Shown here piece by piece: positions 25,633-34,914 of a DNA stretch of 64,000 nt. The stretch's first letter is position 1. Every line of letters begins with the position of its first letter. A program made the translations under genes and the position numbers. Location: contig PXRL01000009.1 of the NCBI GenBank assembly GCA_003020965.1, positions 54,401 through 118,400 of the forward strand, read 5' to 3'. Below the pieces are notes generated by a model that saw nothing but the letters and a program-made list of their open reading frames with translations, ran no database searches and was not told where the DNA came from. The DNA comes from Halobacteriales archaeon QS_4_69_225. GTDB taxonomy: Archaea > Halobacteriota > Halobacteria > Halobacteriales > Haloarculaceae.

Positions 25633-25692
25633 ACCGGTGGTTGGCGGTGCCGTCGCTTGTAGCCGGCGGTCGCCGCGAAGGAGAAAGCTCGT

Positions 25693-26226
25693 CTACGCGA
25701 TCAGCTGTTCCTCGCCGCGCTCGACCCTGACGGTGCAGGGCGGCGAGATCTTGTTGTAGGCGCGGCGGAAGGCGTCCTTTGCGATCTCGGCGTCATCGGG
25801 GTTGCACCAGACGGTGAAGAGCCGCTCGCCCTGCTGGATCCGGGCGGCGGTGCCGACGATCTTGCCGAAGGCCTGCCGCATCCCGTCGGAGACGCGGTCG
25901 GCGCCGGCGCCGGTGGCCTGCTTGTTCTCCCGGATGACCTGGTGAGGGAACTTCCGGAGGATCATCTTGTAATCGCCGCCCTCGCCGAGTTCCTTCAGCA
26001 TCCGGCGGTTGGCCGACAGCCGCGCCGACTCGAGGGAACCGTGGCGGATCTGGACCTCCTCGTCGACGACGAGACTGATCTGGACGTCGTAGTCCTCGCG
26101 GTCGGCGTCGATGTCGCCCATCTTGTACTGGGCGACCTTCGATCCCGGAATCCCCGTGATGTACTCCCGTCGCGTGTACGACGGCTTGTCGATGTTCCGG
26201 TACATCGAGGCGGGCTTGTCGCTCAT
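25693..26226 (-). CDS. rpl10e: 50S ribosomal protein L10e (uL16)
   Basis: The 177-residue protein covers the full L16/L10e family length: [20 protein letters not shown] at the N-terminus, [18 protein letters not shown] and [20 protein letters not shown] in the core. It is a universal component of the large subunit near the peptidyl-transferase and tRNA sites. A ctttatc TATA-like element about 28 nt upstream of ATG 26226 predicts leaderless expression. It is a stand-alone gene here. Confidence 0.97.
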   Translation of the reverse strand: MSDKPASMYRNIDKPSYTRREYITGIPGSKVAQYKMGDIDADREDYDVQISLVVDEEVQIRHGSLESARLSANRRMLKELGEGGDYKMILRKFPHQVIRENKQATGAGADRVSDGMRQAFGKIVGTAARIQQGERLFTVWCNPDDAEIAKDAFRRAYNKISPPCTVRVERGEEQLIA

Positions 26227-26281
26227 GCTACACGGGAGGTCGAGTTCGCGGATAAAGCCTTCGAAGCGCGCCGCTACGGCG

Positions 26282-27076
26282 TCAGCCGCGCCGCGGGAGA
26301 AACGCCAGCGCCGCCAGCAGGAAGCCCGAGCCGGCGCTGAAGATGACGACGTACAGCAGGCCGCTGATCCGCTGCTGGTGGTAGGCGGCGTTTTCCTCGT
26401 AGCTGTCGTATCCTTCGACGTCCGTCGAGAGCACGACCGTCGACTCGTCGGGGAAGGTCGCGACGTACTCGGTGCCGTCGAGGGTGAACGTCTCGCCTTC
26501 CTCGAGGCCGATGGACCGCTCTTCGGTGCTCTGCCAGCGGACGAGCACCCCTTCGGCGGTGACGTTGGCGACCGACTTCCGTTCGCCGCCCTGTTCGATC
26601 GCGTCGCCCTCGGCGAACCGCACGCGGTCGCGGTCGAGGTACCCCTCGAGCGGCCGGGTCGTCCCGTTGCGGTAGACGACCACCTCGGTGCCGTCGTCGC
26701 GGGTGAACGTGTCGTTCTCGACGTCGGGGTCGTCGGCCAGGACCGCCGGCACGTCGACCTCTTCGACGAGCGCGAACGCCCCGGGGTCGTCGCCGCCTGC
26801 GACGCTGACGTTGTAGCTGCCGTCGGCGTAGTCGACGACGCTGTTGTTGGCGAACGTCTGTTCGTTCTCGACGGTTTCCTCGTAGGTTATCTCGCCCGAC
26901 CCCTCGGCGACGGAGACGGTGTAGGCCGTGCCGCCCTGCTGGAAGCCGTCGCCGTCGCCGTAGGTGTCGCCCTCGACGTCCGGCGTCGGAGCCTCGGCGA
27001 GCGCCATCACCGAGTACGCGCTGGCGGCCATCACGAGAAAGAAGACGACATAGACCGCCGCCCATCGTCGTTGCAT
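26282..27076 (-). CDS. Membrane-anchored extracellular hypothetical protein
   Basis: The 264-residue protein starts at ATG 27076 with one N-terminal membrane span ([20 protein letters not shown]). An acidic beta-rich region contains [20 protein letters not shown] and [15 protein letters not shown], and a C-terminal span ([20 protein letters not shown]) follows. Several N-x-S/T sites suggest an outer location with possible glycosylation. No family is recognised. Longer frames upstream are arginine/proline-rich and were not used. Confidence 0.7.
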   Translation of the reverse strand: MQRRWAAVYVVFFLVMAASAYSVMALAEAPTPDVEGDTYGDGDGFQQGGTAYTVSVAEGSGEITYEETVENEQTFANNSVVDYADGSYNVSVAGGDDPGAFALVEEVDVPAVLADDPDVENDTFTRDDGTEVVVYRNGTTRPLEGYLDRDRVRFAEGDAIEQGGERKSVANVTAEGVLVRWQSTEERSIGLEEGETFTLDGTEYVATFPDESTVVLSTDVEGYDSYEENAAYHQQRISGLLYVVIFSAGSGFLLAALAFLPRRG

Positions 27077-27162
27077 ACGCGACGGAAGGTCAGGCCGTCG
27101 TATAGGCGTTACTACCTGTCTCCGAGGGGCTGAAACGCCGCGTATCGGCAGCGCGAGCGGTC

Positions 27163-27190
27163 GACGGCCGACGGCCGACGGCCGACGGTC
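27163..27190. repeat. Four 7-bp GACGGCC tandem units
   Basis: Three exact GACGGCC units and one GACGGTC unit lie in the 281-bp non-coding space between the divergent membrane protein gene and the ABC transporter operon. Otherwise that space holds only a TATA-like region near 27291-27303. Confidence 0.6.
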
Positions 27191-27357
27191 GATCCCGGGC
27201 GCCCGTTGCAGTGCCGTCCGGACGGCCGAACGCGGCCCGGCGACGATCGGCCGCCGAACCGGCACACGACGCCGGCGGCGACGGCCTGATTTCTATCATA
27301 AAAGACCGGAGAAAACCACCGAAACACCAATAGGTCGAAGTTCGGTACGTGGCCCAC

Positions 27358-28806
27358 ATGCCAGACGCATCAGAGGACGACCGGCGGGACGACGGCCGCG
27401 TCGACCGGCGGTCGCTGCTGAAGTACGGCGGCAGCGGCGCCGTCGCCGCCGGGTTGGCCGGCTGTCAGTCCCCGCAGAACCCGTACCCCGGAAGCGGGAT
27501 CCGGGCCGACGGCAACGAGGAGTCGGAGTCGGAGTCGTCGGATCTCGAGGAGCCGCTGTCCGGGGAGACGGTCCGTATCGGCGTGCTCGCGCCGCTGGAC
27601 CTCCCGCTGGGGCGGTCGATGGGCGACGGTGCCCGCCTGGCCGCAAAGCAGTTGCGCGAGAACGGCGGCATCAAGGGCGCCGACGTCGAGGTCGTGGTCG
27701 GGGACACGAAGGCCGAGCCGGCCGAGGCCGCCTCCCAGCACAAGCGGCTCGTCAACCAGGAAAACTGCGACCTCACGATGGGGATTTTCCTCGGATCGGC
27801 GCTCATCTCGACGCTCGACAAGTCCATCGCGCCCCTCGAGACGATCCACATTACGACCGCCTCGGCCGACCCGCGGGCCGGACGCGTCGTCTCGAAGACG
27901 AACACGTTCACAAGCAACACCGGCGAGGAGGAGTACGAGCAGTTCAAGTATCACTTCCGGGCCGGGCCGATCAACCTGTTCGACCTGGCCGACGCGATGT
28001 TGGAGTTCGTCGAGAACAAGAAAGACGACCTCGGCTGGGAACGGGTCGCGGTGCTGACGGAGAACCCACAGGAGTTCACCCCGTACCACGACAAGCTGGT
28101 CGAGAGCCTCGACGAGATCGTCGACGTTCCCATCGTCCAGCGGGTCGGCGGCGTCGCCGACTGGTCGCCGTTCTACAACAACATCGAAGACGAGAACTGC
28201 GACGTCGCGCTCGTGGGGCTGGCGCTGATCGGCAACAGCGCGGTCAACCAGTGGGCCGACCAGCGGCGTGACTTCGAGTTCGGCGGCATCCACGTGCCGA
28301 GCCAGAGCTACAGCTTCTGGGGGTCGACGGACGGCAACGCCCGGCACGTGTTCACCATGAACGCGATGACACCGCAGACGAACAACACCGAACTGACCCA
28401 GCCGTTCGTCGAGGCGTACAACGAGGAGTTCGACGACGTCCCCATTTACAGCGGCGCCATCACGTACGACGCGGTCAACATCGTCGAGCAGGCCATCACC
28501 CGCGCCGTCGAGGACGAGGGCGTCGAGGGCGAGATTCCGGGGCCCGAGACCCTCATTCCGATTCTGGAGGAGGGGACGTTCGGCGGCAGCACCATCCTCG
28601 ACGAGTTCCAGTTCACGCCGCCGGACGCGGAGTACGCCCACGAGCCGCAGTGGACCTCCATCGAGGAGACGGGAGTGCCGGTGTTCCAGCAGTGGCAGCT
28701 CGACCCCGAGGTGGCCGAGGACTACGGCACGATGCATTCGTTCCACCCCGAGGAGAACAAGACGGCCGACTACACCGTCCCCGAGTGGATCGGAGGTGAC
28801 GGCTGA
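27358..28806 (+). CDS. LivK-type substrate-binding lipoprotein of an ABC importer
   Basis: The 482-residue protein starts with a Tat-type signal (DRRSLLKYGG) and lipobox LAGC (Cys about 40), so it is anchored outside the membrane. After an acidic linker comes a type I periplasmic-binding fold (VRIGVLAPLDLPLGRSMGDG, then YTGAI-like SGAITYDAVNIVEQAI). The family binds branched-chain amino acids, amides or urea, and the ligand here is unknown. An in-frame GTG 9 bp upstream is an alternative start. It is first in a five-gene operon whose genes touch or overlap. Confidence 0.9.
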   Translation: MPDASEDDRRDDGRVDRRSLLKYGGSGAVAAGLAGCQSPQNPYPGSGIRADGNEESESESSDLEEPLSGETVRIGVLAPLDLPLGRSMGDGARLAAKQLRENGGIKGADVEVVVGDTKAEPAEAASQHKRLVNQENCDLTMGIFLGSALISTLDKSIAPLETIHITTASADPRAGRVVSKTNTFTSNTGEEEYEQFKYHFRAGPINLFDLADAMLEFVENKKDDLGWERVAVLTENPQEFTPYHDKLVESLDEIVDVPIVQRVGGVADWSPFYNNIEDENCDVALVGLALIGNSAVNQWADQRRDFEFGGIHVPSQSYSFWGSTDGNARHVFTMNAMTPQTNNTELTQPFVEAYNEEFDDVPIYSGAITYDAVNIVEQAITRAVEDEGVEGEIPGPETLIPILEEGTFGGSTILDEFQFTPPDAEYAHEPQWTSIEETGVPVFQQWQLDPEVAEDYGTMHSFHPEENKTADYTVPEWIGGDG

Positions 28807-29696
28807 TGGTCCTCGGCGAGATACTCACCGCCACCGGCACCGCGATCTTCCGCAGCGCGCTGTACGCCATCATCGCCATCGGCTTCACGCTCATCTTCGG
28901 CGTCGGCGGCATCCTCAACTTCGCACACGGCGCGTTCATCACCGTCGGGATGTTCGCCGCGTTTCTCGCGACGAGCGACGTCTTCTTGATTTCGCTTCCC
29001 ATATGGGTCGGACTGCTCGCCGGCACGGGCGCGGGGGCGCTTCTCGGCGCCGTCACCTACGTCGGCATCATCAGGTACGTCCGCGACCGGCCGGTGACGG
29101 TGCTGATACTCACCTTCGTCATCGGCTTCTTCCTCATCTACGGAATCCGGATCTGGGTACAGGGCATCGACAACATCGAGGCGCTGTCGATTCCCGTCCC
29201 GCAGGTGATGGGGACGGACTTCCTCAACAACGTGTTCATCCTCGTCACCTCGTGGCTCCTCATCGGGCTGCTGTTTTACTTCGTCAACTACACCCGGACG
29301 GGCCGGGCCATCATCGCCGTCAGCCAGAGCGACAAGGGGGCGGCGCTGGTCGGCATCGACGCCGAGAAGATCAACCTCGTCACCTGGACGGTGGCGGGGG
29401 CGTTCGCGGGCTACGCGGGGGTGCTGCTGGCCGGGGCGTACGGCAGCGGCAGCTGGCTGATGTCCATCCAGCCGCCGGCGCCGCTCATCCTCTCGTTCGC
29501 TATCGTCATCCTCGGCGGGCTCGGCTCCATCAAAGGCAGCATCGCCGGCGCCTACATCATCGGGTTCGTCGAGACGTTCGCGGTCAACTTCGTGCCGGGC
29601 GGCCAACAGCTCGCCGGGGTCTCCTCGCTCGTGCTGTTGGTCGTGTTCCTGCTGGTGAAGCCCGAGGGACTGTTCGGACGGGGGACGAGCGAATAA
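28806..29696 (+). CDS. LivH-type ABC permease
   Basis: The 296-residue integral membrane permease has about eight spans. The GVGGILNFAHGAFITVGMFA segment and the LGGLGSIKGSIAGAYIIGFV loop are typical of LivH. It pairs with the LivM-type protein to form the channel. Its ATG shares one base with the stop codon of the binding-protein gene, and its stop shares one base with the next ATG. Confidence 0.93.
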   Translation: MVLGEILTATGTAIFRSALYAIIAIGFTLIFGVGGILNFAHGAFITVGMFAAFLATSDVFLISLPIWVGLLAGTGAGALLGAVTYVGIIRYVRDRPVTVLILTFVIGFFLIYGIRIWVQGIDNIEALSIPVPQVMGTDFLNNVFILVTSWLLIGLLFYFVNYTRTGRAIIAVSQSDKGAALVGIDAEKINLVTWTVAGAFAGYAGVLLAGAYGSGSWLMSIQPPAPLILSFAIVILGGLGSIKGSIAGAYIIGFVETFAVNFVPGGQQLAGVSSLVLLVVFLLVKPEGLFGRGTSE

Positions 29697-30952
29697 TGGC
29701 GACCGAGACACCTCTCGAGGGCGACGTCGACCGGCGCCGCAGGCGGGCGGTCGTGGAGAAGCTCCTGCTGCGGGACCTCGCGCTGCGGCACCGGCTCGGC
29801 ATCCTCGGCGTCGGCCTGCTGGGACTGGTGCCGCTGCTCGCACAGCCGCGGGAGCTGAACCAGTTCACCTCCGTGCTGTATCTGATGATGTTCGCCATCA
29901 GCTGGGACGTCGTCTCCGGCTACACCGGCCAGCTCAGCTTCGGACACGCCTTCTTCTTCGCGCTGGGCGGCTACGGCACCTCGGTCACCGTCAACCAGCA
30001 CCTGTTGCCGCTGGCCGGCGACCTCGGGCTGACGCTCGGCCCGGTCGGGACCGTGCTCGTCATCCTCGGCGGCATCGTCGGCGGGACGCTCGTCGCCGCC
30101 CTCGGCGGCGTGCTCATCGGGGTGCCGGCGCTGCGGCTCGACGGCCCGTACCTCTCGCTGGTGACGCTCATCGCGCCGCTGCTGTTGTACCAGAGTCTCA
30201 TCATCTTCAGCGAGTCGCTGCCCGTGCTGGCCCCGGGCGGGCTGGGCGGGACCAGCGGCCTGCTGAACGCGCCGCCGTCGTTCGTCGGTATCGGCGAGCT
30301 GAACACCGCAGTGACGGTCGACCAGCAGTGGGTCGGGGCGGTCGCCCGGTACTACATCTCCTTTTTGGCGCTGCTGATCGTGCTGGCGGTCACCTACGGC
30401 GTGACCCGCTCGGCGGCCGGCAGCGTCTTCACCGCCATCCGCGAGGACGAGGACGCCGTCCGGTCGGTGGGGATGAACCCCGCGAAGTTCAAGATCTTCG
30501 CGTTCGTCCTCTCGGCGGCCATCGGCGGCTTCGCCGCGGCCGTCTGGATGCACGCCGGGCCCAACGCCGCCCCGAACACCGAGAACCTCTTCGGTTCGGG
30601 CCGGATCAATCTCAGCATCAACGTCATCGTCGTCGCCATCATCGGCGGCATGGGGACGATCGTCGGCAGCATCGTCGGCGCGCTGTTCTTCGCCTTCGCC
30701 GACGCCGTCGTCGGCGGGCTCGTCCCGAACCTGAAGCCGCTGCCGACGTTCCTGCTCGGGATGCTCGCGCTGGTGTTCCTGCCGCGGGGTGTCGTCCCCG
30801 AACTCACCCGGTTCGGCCGCCGGCTGCTCGCCTGGCGGCGCGGCGAGGTCGACAGGCTCCTCGAGCGGGACCGGAGTCCCTCGACGCTGAAGCGCACCGC
30901 CGAGAAGTACCGCGAGGAGATCGAGGAGATCGTCGGGGGTGAGAGCCGATGA
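29696..30952 (+). CDS. LivM-type ABC permease
   Basis: The 418-residue membrane protein starts at ATG 29696. GYTGQLSFGHAFFFALGGYG and GMGTIVGSIVGALFFAFADA are LivM signatures, and AIREDEDAVRSVGMNPAKFK is the usual cytoplasmic coupling segment. An unusually basic, long C-terminal extension (about 60 residues, ending EEIEEIVGGESR) faces the cytoplasm and has no recognised domain. It overlaps the LivG gene by 4 bp. Confidence 0.92.
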   Translation: MATETPLEGDVDRRRRRAVVEKLLLRDLALRHRLGILGVGLLGLVPLLAQPRELNQFTSVLYLMMFAISWDVVSGYTGQLSFGHAFFFALGGYGTSVTVNQHLLPLAGDLGLTLGPVGTVLVILGGIVGGTLVAALGGVLIGVPALRLDGPYLSLVTLIAPLLLYQSLIIFSESLPVLAPGGLGGTSGLLNAPPSFVGIGELNTAVTVDQQWVGAVARYYISFLALLIVLAVTYGVTRSAAGSVFTAIREDEDAVRSVGMNPAKFKIFAFVLSAAIGGFAAAVWMHAGPNAAPNTENLFGSGRINLSINVIVVAIIGGMGTIVGSIVGALFFAFADAVVGGLVPNLKPLPTFLLGMLALVFLPRGVVPELTRFGRRLLAWRRGEVDRLLERDRSPSTLKRTAEKYREEIEEIVGGESR

Positions 30953-31737
30953 GCGCCGACGCCGCCGGCACCGAGCCGGACGGACGGAGTTACGGGCCCG
31001 ACGACGGCATCCTCGTGGCCGAGGACCTCCGCAAGGAGTTCGGCGGGCTGACGGCCGTCGACGACCTCTCCTTCGCCGTCAAAGAACAGGAGATCCTCGG
31101 CTTCATCGGGCCGAACGGCGCCGGCAAGTCGACGACATTCAACTGTGTCACCGGCACCTACCCGCCGACCGACGGCACCGTCTACTTCAAGGGCGATGAC
31201 GTCACCGGCATCCCCGCCCACGACATGGTGAAGGAGGGGATGTCCCGGACCTTCCAGGAGTTCGCGCCGCTGGAGGACCGGGCGGTCGTCAAGAACGTCG
31301 AGCTGGCGCTGGCGCCCGACGAGCTGTTCACGCTGTCGGGGATGGGCGGCGAGACCGAGCAGCTGGCCCGGGAGATCTGCCGGCGGGTCGGTCTCGGCGG
31401 GGTGATGGATCAGACGCCCGCGGAGCTGCCGCACGCCGGCATGCTGAAGCTCGAACTCGCCCGGGCCATCGCCACCCAGCCGGACGTGATGCTCGTCGAC
31501 GAGCCGTTCGCCGGGCTCTCGGCGGACGAGGTCCAGGAGCTGACCGAGGTGATGGAGTCGCTCCGCCGCCACGGCATGACGCTCATCGTCGTCGACCACA
31601 ACATGCGCGGGCTGTTGAACCTCATCGACCGGGCGTTCGTCATCCAGTTCGGCTCGAAGATCGCCGAGGGGACGCCCGAGGAGATCAAAAACGACCCCGA
31701 GGTCCAGGAGGCGTACCTGGGAGGTGAGGAGATATGA
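30949..31737 (+). CDS. LivG-type ABC ATPase
   Basis: The 262-residue ATP-binding subunit has Walker A GPNGAGKST (about residues 58-66), a Q-loop at RTFQEFAPL, Walker B DVMLVDEPFAGLS and the switch His in VVDHNMR. The ABC signature region reads LPHAGMLKLELARA instead of a canonical LSGGQ. This is odd but may be normal for this haloarchaeal subgroup. Overlaps of 4 bp on each side indicate coupled translation. Confidence 0.9.
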   Translation: MSADAAGTEPDGRSYGPDDGILVAEDLRKEFGGLTAVDDLSFAVKEQEILGFIGPNGAGKSTTFNCVTGTYPPTDGTVYFKGDDVTGIPAHDMVKEGMSRTFQEFAPLEDRAVVKNVELALAPDELFTLSGMGGETEQLAREICRRVGLGGVMDQTPAELPHAGMLKLELARAIATQPDVMLVDEPFAGLSADEVQELTEVMESLRRHGMTLIVVDHNMRGLLNLIDRAFVIQFGSKIAEGTPEEIKNDPEVQEAYLGGEEI

Positions 31738-32507
31738 GCGTCGACACCGACACCGACGCCGACGAGGAGCCCGCCGGCACGGAGGCGACCGCCGGCGACT
31801 CCGACGTGGTCCTGGAGGCCGAGGACCTGGAGGTCTCCTACGGGAAGGTGACGGCTCTCCGGGGGCTCGACGTGACCGTCTCCGAGGGCGAGATCGTCTC
31901 GCTGATCGGGCCGAACGGCGCCGGCAAGACGACGTTCTGCAACACCGCCTCGGGCTTTCTCGACTACGGCGGCAGCGTCCGCTACCGCGGCCAGGAGGTC
32001 GCCCGGGTCGGACAGACCGAGCTCGTCGACCGGGGGATGGTCCACTGCACCGAACAGCGGGACCTCTTCGGCTACATGGACGTCGAGGACAACCTCGGGC
32101 TGGGCGGTTACCTCCGGGACGACGAGGTCATCGAGGAGCGCAAGGAGTTCGTCTACGAGCTGTTCCCGCGGCTGGACGAGCGCCGCGAGCAGAACGCCCG
32201 CTCGATGTCCGGCGGCGAACAGCAGATGCTCGCGGTCGGGCGGGCGCTGATGGGCGACCCGGATCTGCTGATCCTCGACGAGCCGACGCTGGGGCTGGCG
32301 CCGGTCATCCTACAGGACATCGCCGAGGCGCTGGCCCCCATCGTCGAGCGGGGCGTCACGGTACTGCTCACCGAGCAGAACGTCACCTTCGCCCTGAAGC
32401 ACGCCGACCGCATCTACCTGCTGGAAAACGGCGAGGCCGTCCGCGAGGGCACCCCCGACGAGCTGAAAGGCGACGATTACATCCGGGAGTCGTACCTCGG
32501 CGGCTAA
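31734..32507 (+). CDS. LivF-type ABC ATPase
   Basis: The 257-residue ATPase has about 25 acidic lead residues, then Walker A GPNGAGKTT, Q-loop CTEQRDLFGYM, a canonical MSGGEQQ signature, Walker B LLILDEPTLGLAP and switch LLTEQNV. It completes the LivKHMGF-type importer. Its 3' end overlaps the convergent protease gene by 4 bp. Confidence 0.93.
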   Translation: MSVDTDTDADEEPAGTEATAGDSDVVLEAEDLEVSYGKVTALRGLDVTVSEGEIVSLIGPNGAGKTTFCNTASGFLDYGGSVRYRGQEVARVGQTELVDRGMVHCTEQRDLFGYMDVEDNLGLGGYLRDDEVIEERKEFVYELFPRLDERREQNARSMSGGEQQMLAVGRALMGDPDLLILDEPTLGLAPVILQDIAEALAPIVERGVTVLLTEQNVTFALKHADRIYLLENGEAVREGTPDELKGDDYIRESYLGG

Positions 32508-33457
32508 AAGCGCAGCGCCGGCGTCGCGACCGTCTCGCCGAACGTCCGGCCCGTGAGACGGGCGTAGCCGACGACGAGGAGACAGCCCACCGCCGTCGCC
32601 CCGAGGCCGAGCAGACCGCCCTCGATGCCGAAGCCCGCGCCGTGAATCGCCGGGTCGCCGGCGACCTCGGTCCGGACGAGCCGGACCGGTATCTCGAGGC
32701 CGCTCACCGGCAGCCCCAACAGCACGCCCGAGAGGTTCCAGGTGACGTGGAGGCCGATCGGAAAGGACAGCGACCCGGTGTAGACGTAGGCGAGCCCGAG
32801 CAGGAGGCCCGCCAGCGTCACCGTCGCCAGCGAGCGGGGGCTGGCGGCGGGGTTGGCGCCGTGGAGCAGCCCGAAGCCGAGACTCGAGACGATCAGCGCG
32901 GCGGCGATCGACGCCCGACGGCCGAGAACGGCGGTGAGCCCCTCGGCGAGGTTCGTCAGGACGTAGCCGCGCAACAGCAGTTCCTCGTAGACGCCGACGA
33001 CGACCATGCTGACGACGACGAGCGCGAGCCAGGCCGAAAGCGGGTACGTCGGGGGACCGGAGGGGTCGACGCTGGCCTCGTAGACCCCGAGGGCGGCGCC
33101 GACGGCGTAGGCACCGCAGACCAACACGACCCCGAGGGCGGCGCCGGCCAGGGGGTCGAGCCACGGGCGGGCGCCGCCCCGGAGCCCCAGGTCGGCGAGG
33201 AGCCGCCGGTCGAGATACCGCCCCGCGAGCAGGGTGACGAGGGCCGTCGCCGCGCCGTTGATCGCCAGGAAGGCGAGTGCGGCGGCGAGGCCGACCCCGC
33301 CGGCTCCGCCGGGGTCGACGCCGTAGCCGACCGCCAGCGCCGCGCCGCCGACGGCCAGGTTCACGAGAAGGAAGCCACCGCCGGCGACGAGCAGGCGCCA
33401 CGGGGTCCGGAGCCGGCCGGTCGACGCTCGGAGCAGCGAACGGATGCGATCGCGCAC
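32504..33457 (-). CDS. CPBP-family intramembrane glutamic protease
   Basis: The 317-residue membrane protein has about eight spans and the CPBP/Abi catalytic motifs: EELLLRG (Glu-Glu-x3-Arg, about residues 159-165), a GLLHGANP motif and GLHVTWN. Relatives process membrane-bound peptides, isoprenylated proteins in eukaryotes or, in bacteria, bacteriocin-linked factors. It is a single gene facing away from a repeat-rich intergenic region. Confidence 0.87.
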   Translation of the reverse strand: MRDRIRSLLRASTGRLRTPWRLLVAGGGFLLVNLAVGGAALAVGYGVDPGGAGGVGLAAALAFLAINGAATALVTLLAGRYLDRRLLADLGLRGGARPWLDPLAGAALGVVLVCGAYAVGAALGVYEASVDPSGPPTYPLSAWLALVVVSMVVVGVYEELLLRGYVLTNLAEGLTAVLGRRASIAAALIVSSLGFGLLHGANPAASPRSLATVTLAGLLLGLAYVYTGSLSFPIGLHVTWNLSGVLLGLPVSGLEIPVRLVRTEVAGDPAIHGAGFGIEGGLLGLGATAVGCLLVVGYARLTGRTFGETVATPALRF

Positions 33458-33510
33458 ACCGGTGGTACCGCGGCCGCCGCAATCAACGTGTCCGTCCCGG
33501 GGATCGTCGT

Positions 33511-33857
33511 GTTTAGTTGGGTGAGAGCCGGCCGGTCAGCCGACATCGGGTGGGAACTCGAACGGGGCCGACCGCTCGCGCGGCGAGGCCGAGCGAACAC
33601 AGCGAGAGAGGCCTCGTGACGCAGCGAGCGGGAGGAGCGACGACACGGGAGCGTAGCGAGCCGATGCAAGCACAGCGAGGCGTTGCGAGATACCGAGTGG
33701 TAGCGAGGTATCTCGACGTTGCGAACGGCGTCCTCGCGAGTGAAACGGGCGAGGGCTCGGCAGAGCGTCGCTCTGCCGGCGAGCGAAGCGAGCCGTGAGC
33801 CGCGGCCCGCGAGCGGGAGGGGGCGTTCGCAAACGCCGCCGTCACCGCCGAAATAGC
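33511..33857 (+). repeat. Bipartite intergenic repeat with nested 72-bp hairpin repeat (copy B)
   Basis: The left block 33511-33588 aligns with 59840-59763 read on the minus strand (GAGAGCCG, then CTCGAACGGGGCCGACCGCT). The right block 33809-33853 aligns with 59771-59728 (GCGAGCGGGAGGGGG, then CCGTCACCGCCGA). At 59.7 kb the two blocks are directly joined. Here about 220 bp intervene, including the 72-bp repeat (33726-33797) found also at 21.4 and 50.6 kb. The stretch occupies most of the 474-bp gene-free gap and has no coding character. Confidence 0.7.
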
Positions 33858-33931
33858 CTAATCCCTTCTGAGTAGACACGACCTCGGGACGTCGGAAGGC
33901 TTTTATTCAGCACCGGTGCAGAATCATACTG

Positions 33932-34867
33932 ATGAACCGCGGACCGGGTGCAGCTCTCGTGGTCGTCGCACTTGCCGTGGCGGCGGCGGCCGTCGCCCCG
34001 GTGGGCGTCGTCGCGAACCACGGCGTCGACAGCGTCGACCACACCGTCGAGCCGGCGGACCCGGCACCCGGCGCCGAGGAGGTGAGCTACGTCTTCGATG
34101 CGGAGCTGGTCGACAGCTTCGGCGACGACCGGTCGGGCATCGAGGAGCCGAGGCGGGTCGTGTTCTCCCTCGGAGCGGGCGACGTGAGCGGCTGTGACTC
34201 CGATCTCCCCGTCGGCTCCTCGTACACGCTCACGATCACGAACCAGAACGACGAGCAGGAGGAGATGGACGCGGAGGCGTCGTTCGACGGCGGTACCGCG
34301 GAGTTCGAGATTTCGGACTCGAGCAACACGTACACCGTAAAGGACATCATCAGACTGGAGCTGGACGAGTGCGTGAGCAACCCCGACGAGGCGGGCTGGT
34401 ACCAGGCGGAGGTCGTCGTCGAGGGGAAGGCCTTCAACTCCGACGAGCAGGTGTCGGTGTCGGAAAGCTCCCACTACTTCGCGATCTGCAACGGCTGCGA
34501 CAACGAATCGGCCGCCCGCGAGGAGCTCGGGCCGCCGCCGTCCCAGCAGTCGGAGTCGACGCCCACCCCGACACCGACGCCGACGCCCACTCCGATGCCG
34601 ACGCCGACGCCCACCGAGGCGTCGTCGCCGACCGCCACCCCGACACCGACGCCCGCACCCACCCCCACCGAGGCGTCGTCGACCGCCACCCCGACACCGA
34701 CGCCCACAGCCACCCCCACCGAGGCGTCGTCGGGCGGTAGACTGTTCGGCGGCGACGGGCCGTTCGACGGCGGCGAGGGACCGCTCGGCGTCGACCCGCT
34801 GGTCGTCGTCGGGCTGGTGGCGGCGGTGTCGATCGGCGTCGCCGCCTTCGGCGCGACGCGGCTGTAA
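33932..34867 (+). CDS. Secreted, C-terminally anchored protein with Thr/Pro stalk
   Basis: The 311-residue protein has a Sec-type signal peptide (about residues 1-29), a 170-residue beta-rich acidic domain with several Cys (SGCDS, DECVS, CNGC), and a Thr-Pro stalk with three PTEASS units (about residues 208-266). A Gly/Asp spacer and a membrane anchor (DPLVVVGLVAAVSIGVAAFG) follow. The stalk is encoded by repetitive DNA (34557-34730) that may vary in copy number. Ligand and role are unknown. A TATA-like cttttatt lies about 30 nt upstream. It precedes the metal-boxed operon. Confidence 0.8.
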   Translation: MNRGPGAALVVVALAVAAAAVAPVGVVANHGVDSVDHTVEPADPAPGAEEVSYVFDAELVDSFGDDRSGIEEPRRVVFSLGAGDVSGCDSDLPVGSSYTLTITNQNDEQEEMDAEASFDGGTAEFEISDSSNTYTVKDIIRLELDECVSNPDEAGWYQAEVVVEGKAFNSDEQVSVSESSHYFAICNGCDNESAAREELGPPPSQQSESTPTPTPTPTPTPMPTPTPTEASSPTATPTPTPAPTPTEASSTATPTPTPTATPTEASSGGRLFGGDGPFDGGEGPLGVDPLVVVGLVAAVSIGVAAFGATRL

Positions 34868-34885
34868 GCGCGTTCCGGCATCCTT

Positions 34886-34899
34886 TTAGGATAGCCTAA
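34886..34899. promoter_or_regulatory. Metal-box palindrome before the GT75-like/iron ABC operon
   Basis: TTAGGATAGCCTAA, extended to TTTTAGGATAGCCTAAAA (34884-34901), ends 15 bp before ATG 34915, where the promoter of a leaderless gene would lie. The pattern resembles sites of haloarchaeal DtxR-family iron regulators (Idr/SirR), by my recollection. Repression under metal-replete conditions is inferred. Confidence 0.65.
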
Positions 34900-34914
34900 A
34901 ATACTGACCGACGA

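Noticed and set aside
33840..33860. AAATAGCCTAATCC upstream of the stalk protein as a further metal box
   Set aside because: Only the right half (AGCCTAA) is present and the left TTAGG half is missing, so it does not meet the palindrome seen at the other sites.
34557..34735. CRISPR-like array
   Set aside because: The repeats are short, in frame and encode a Thr/Pro stalk; there are no unique spacers of constant length and no cas genes.
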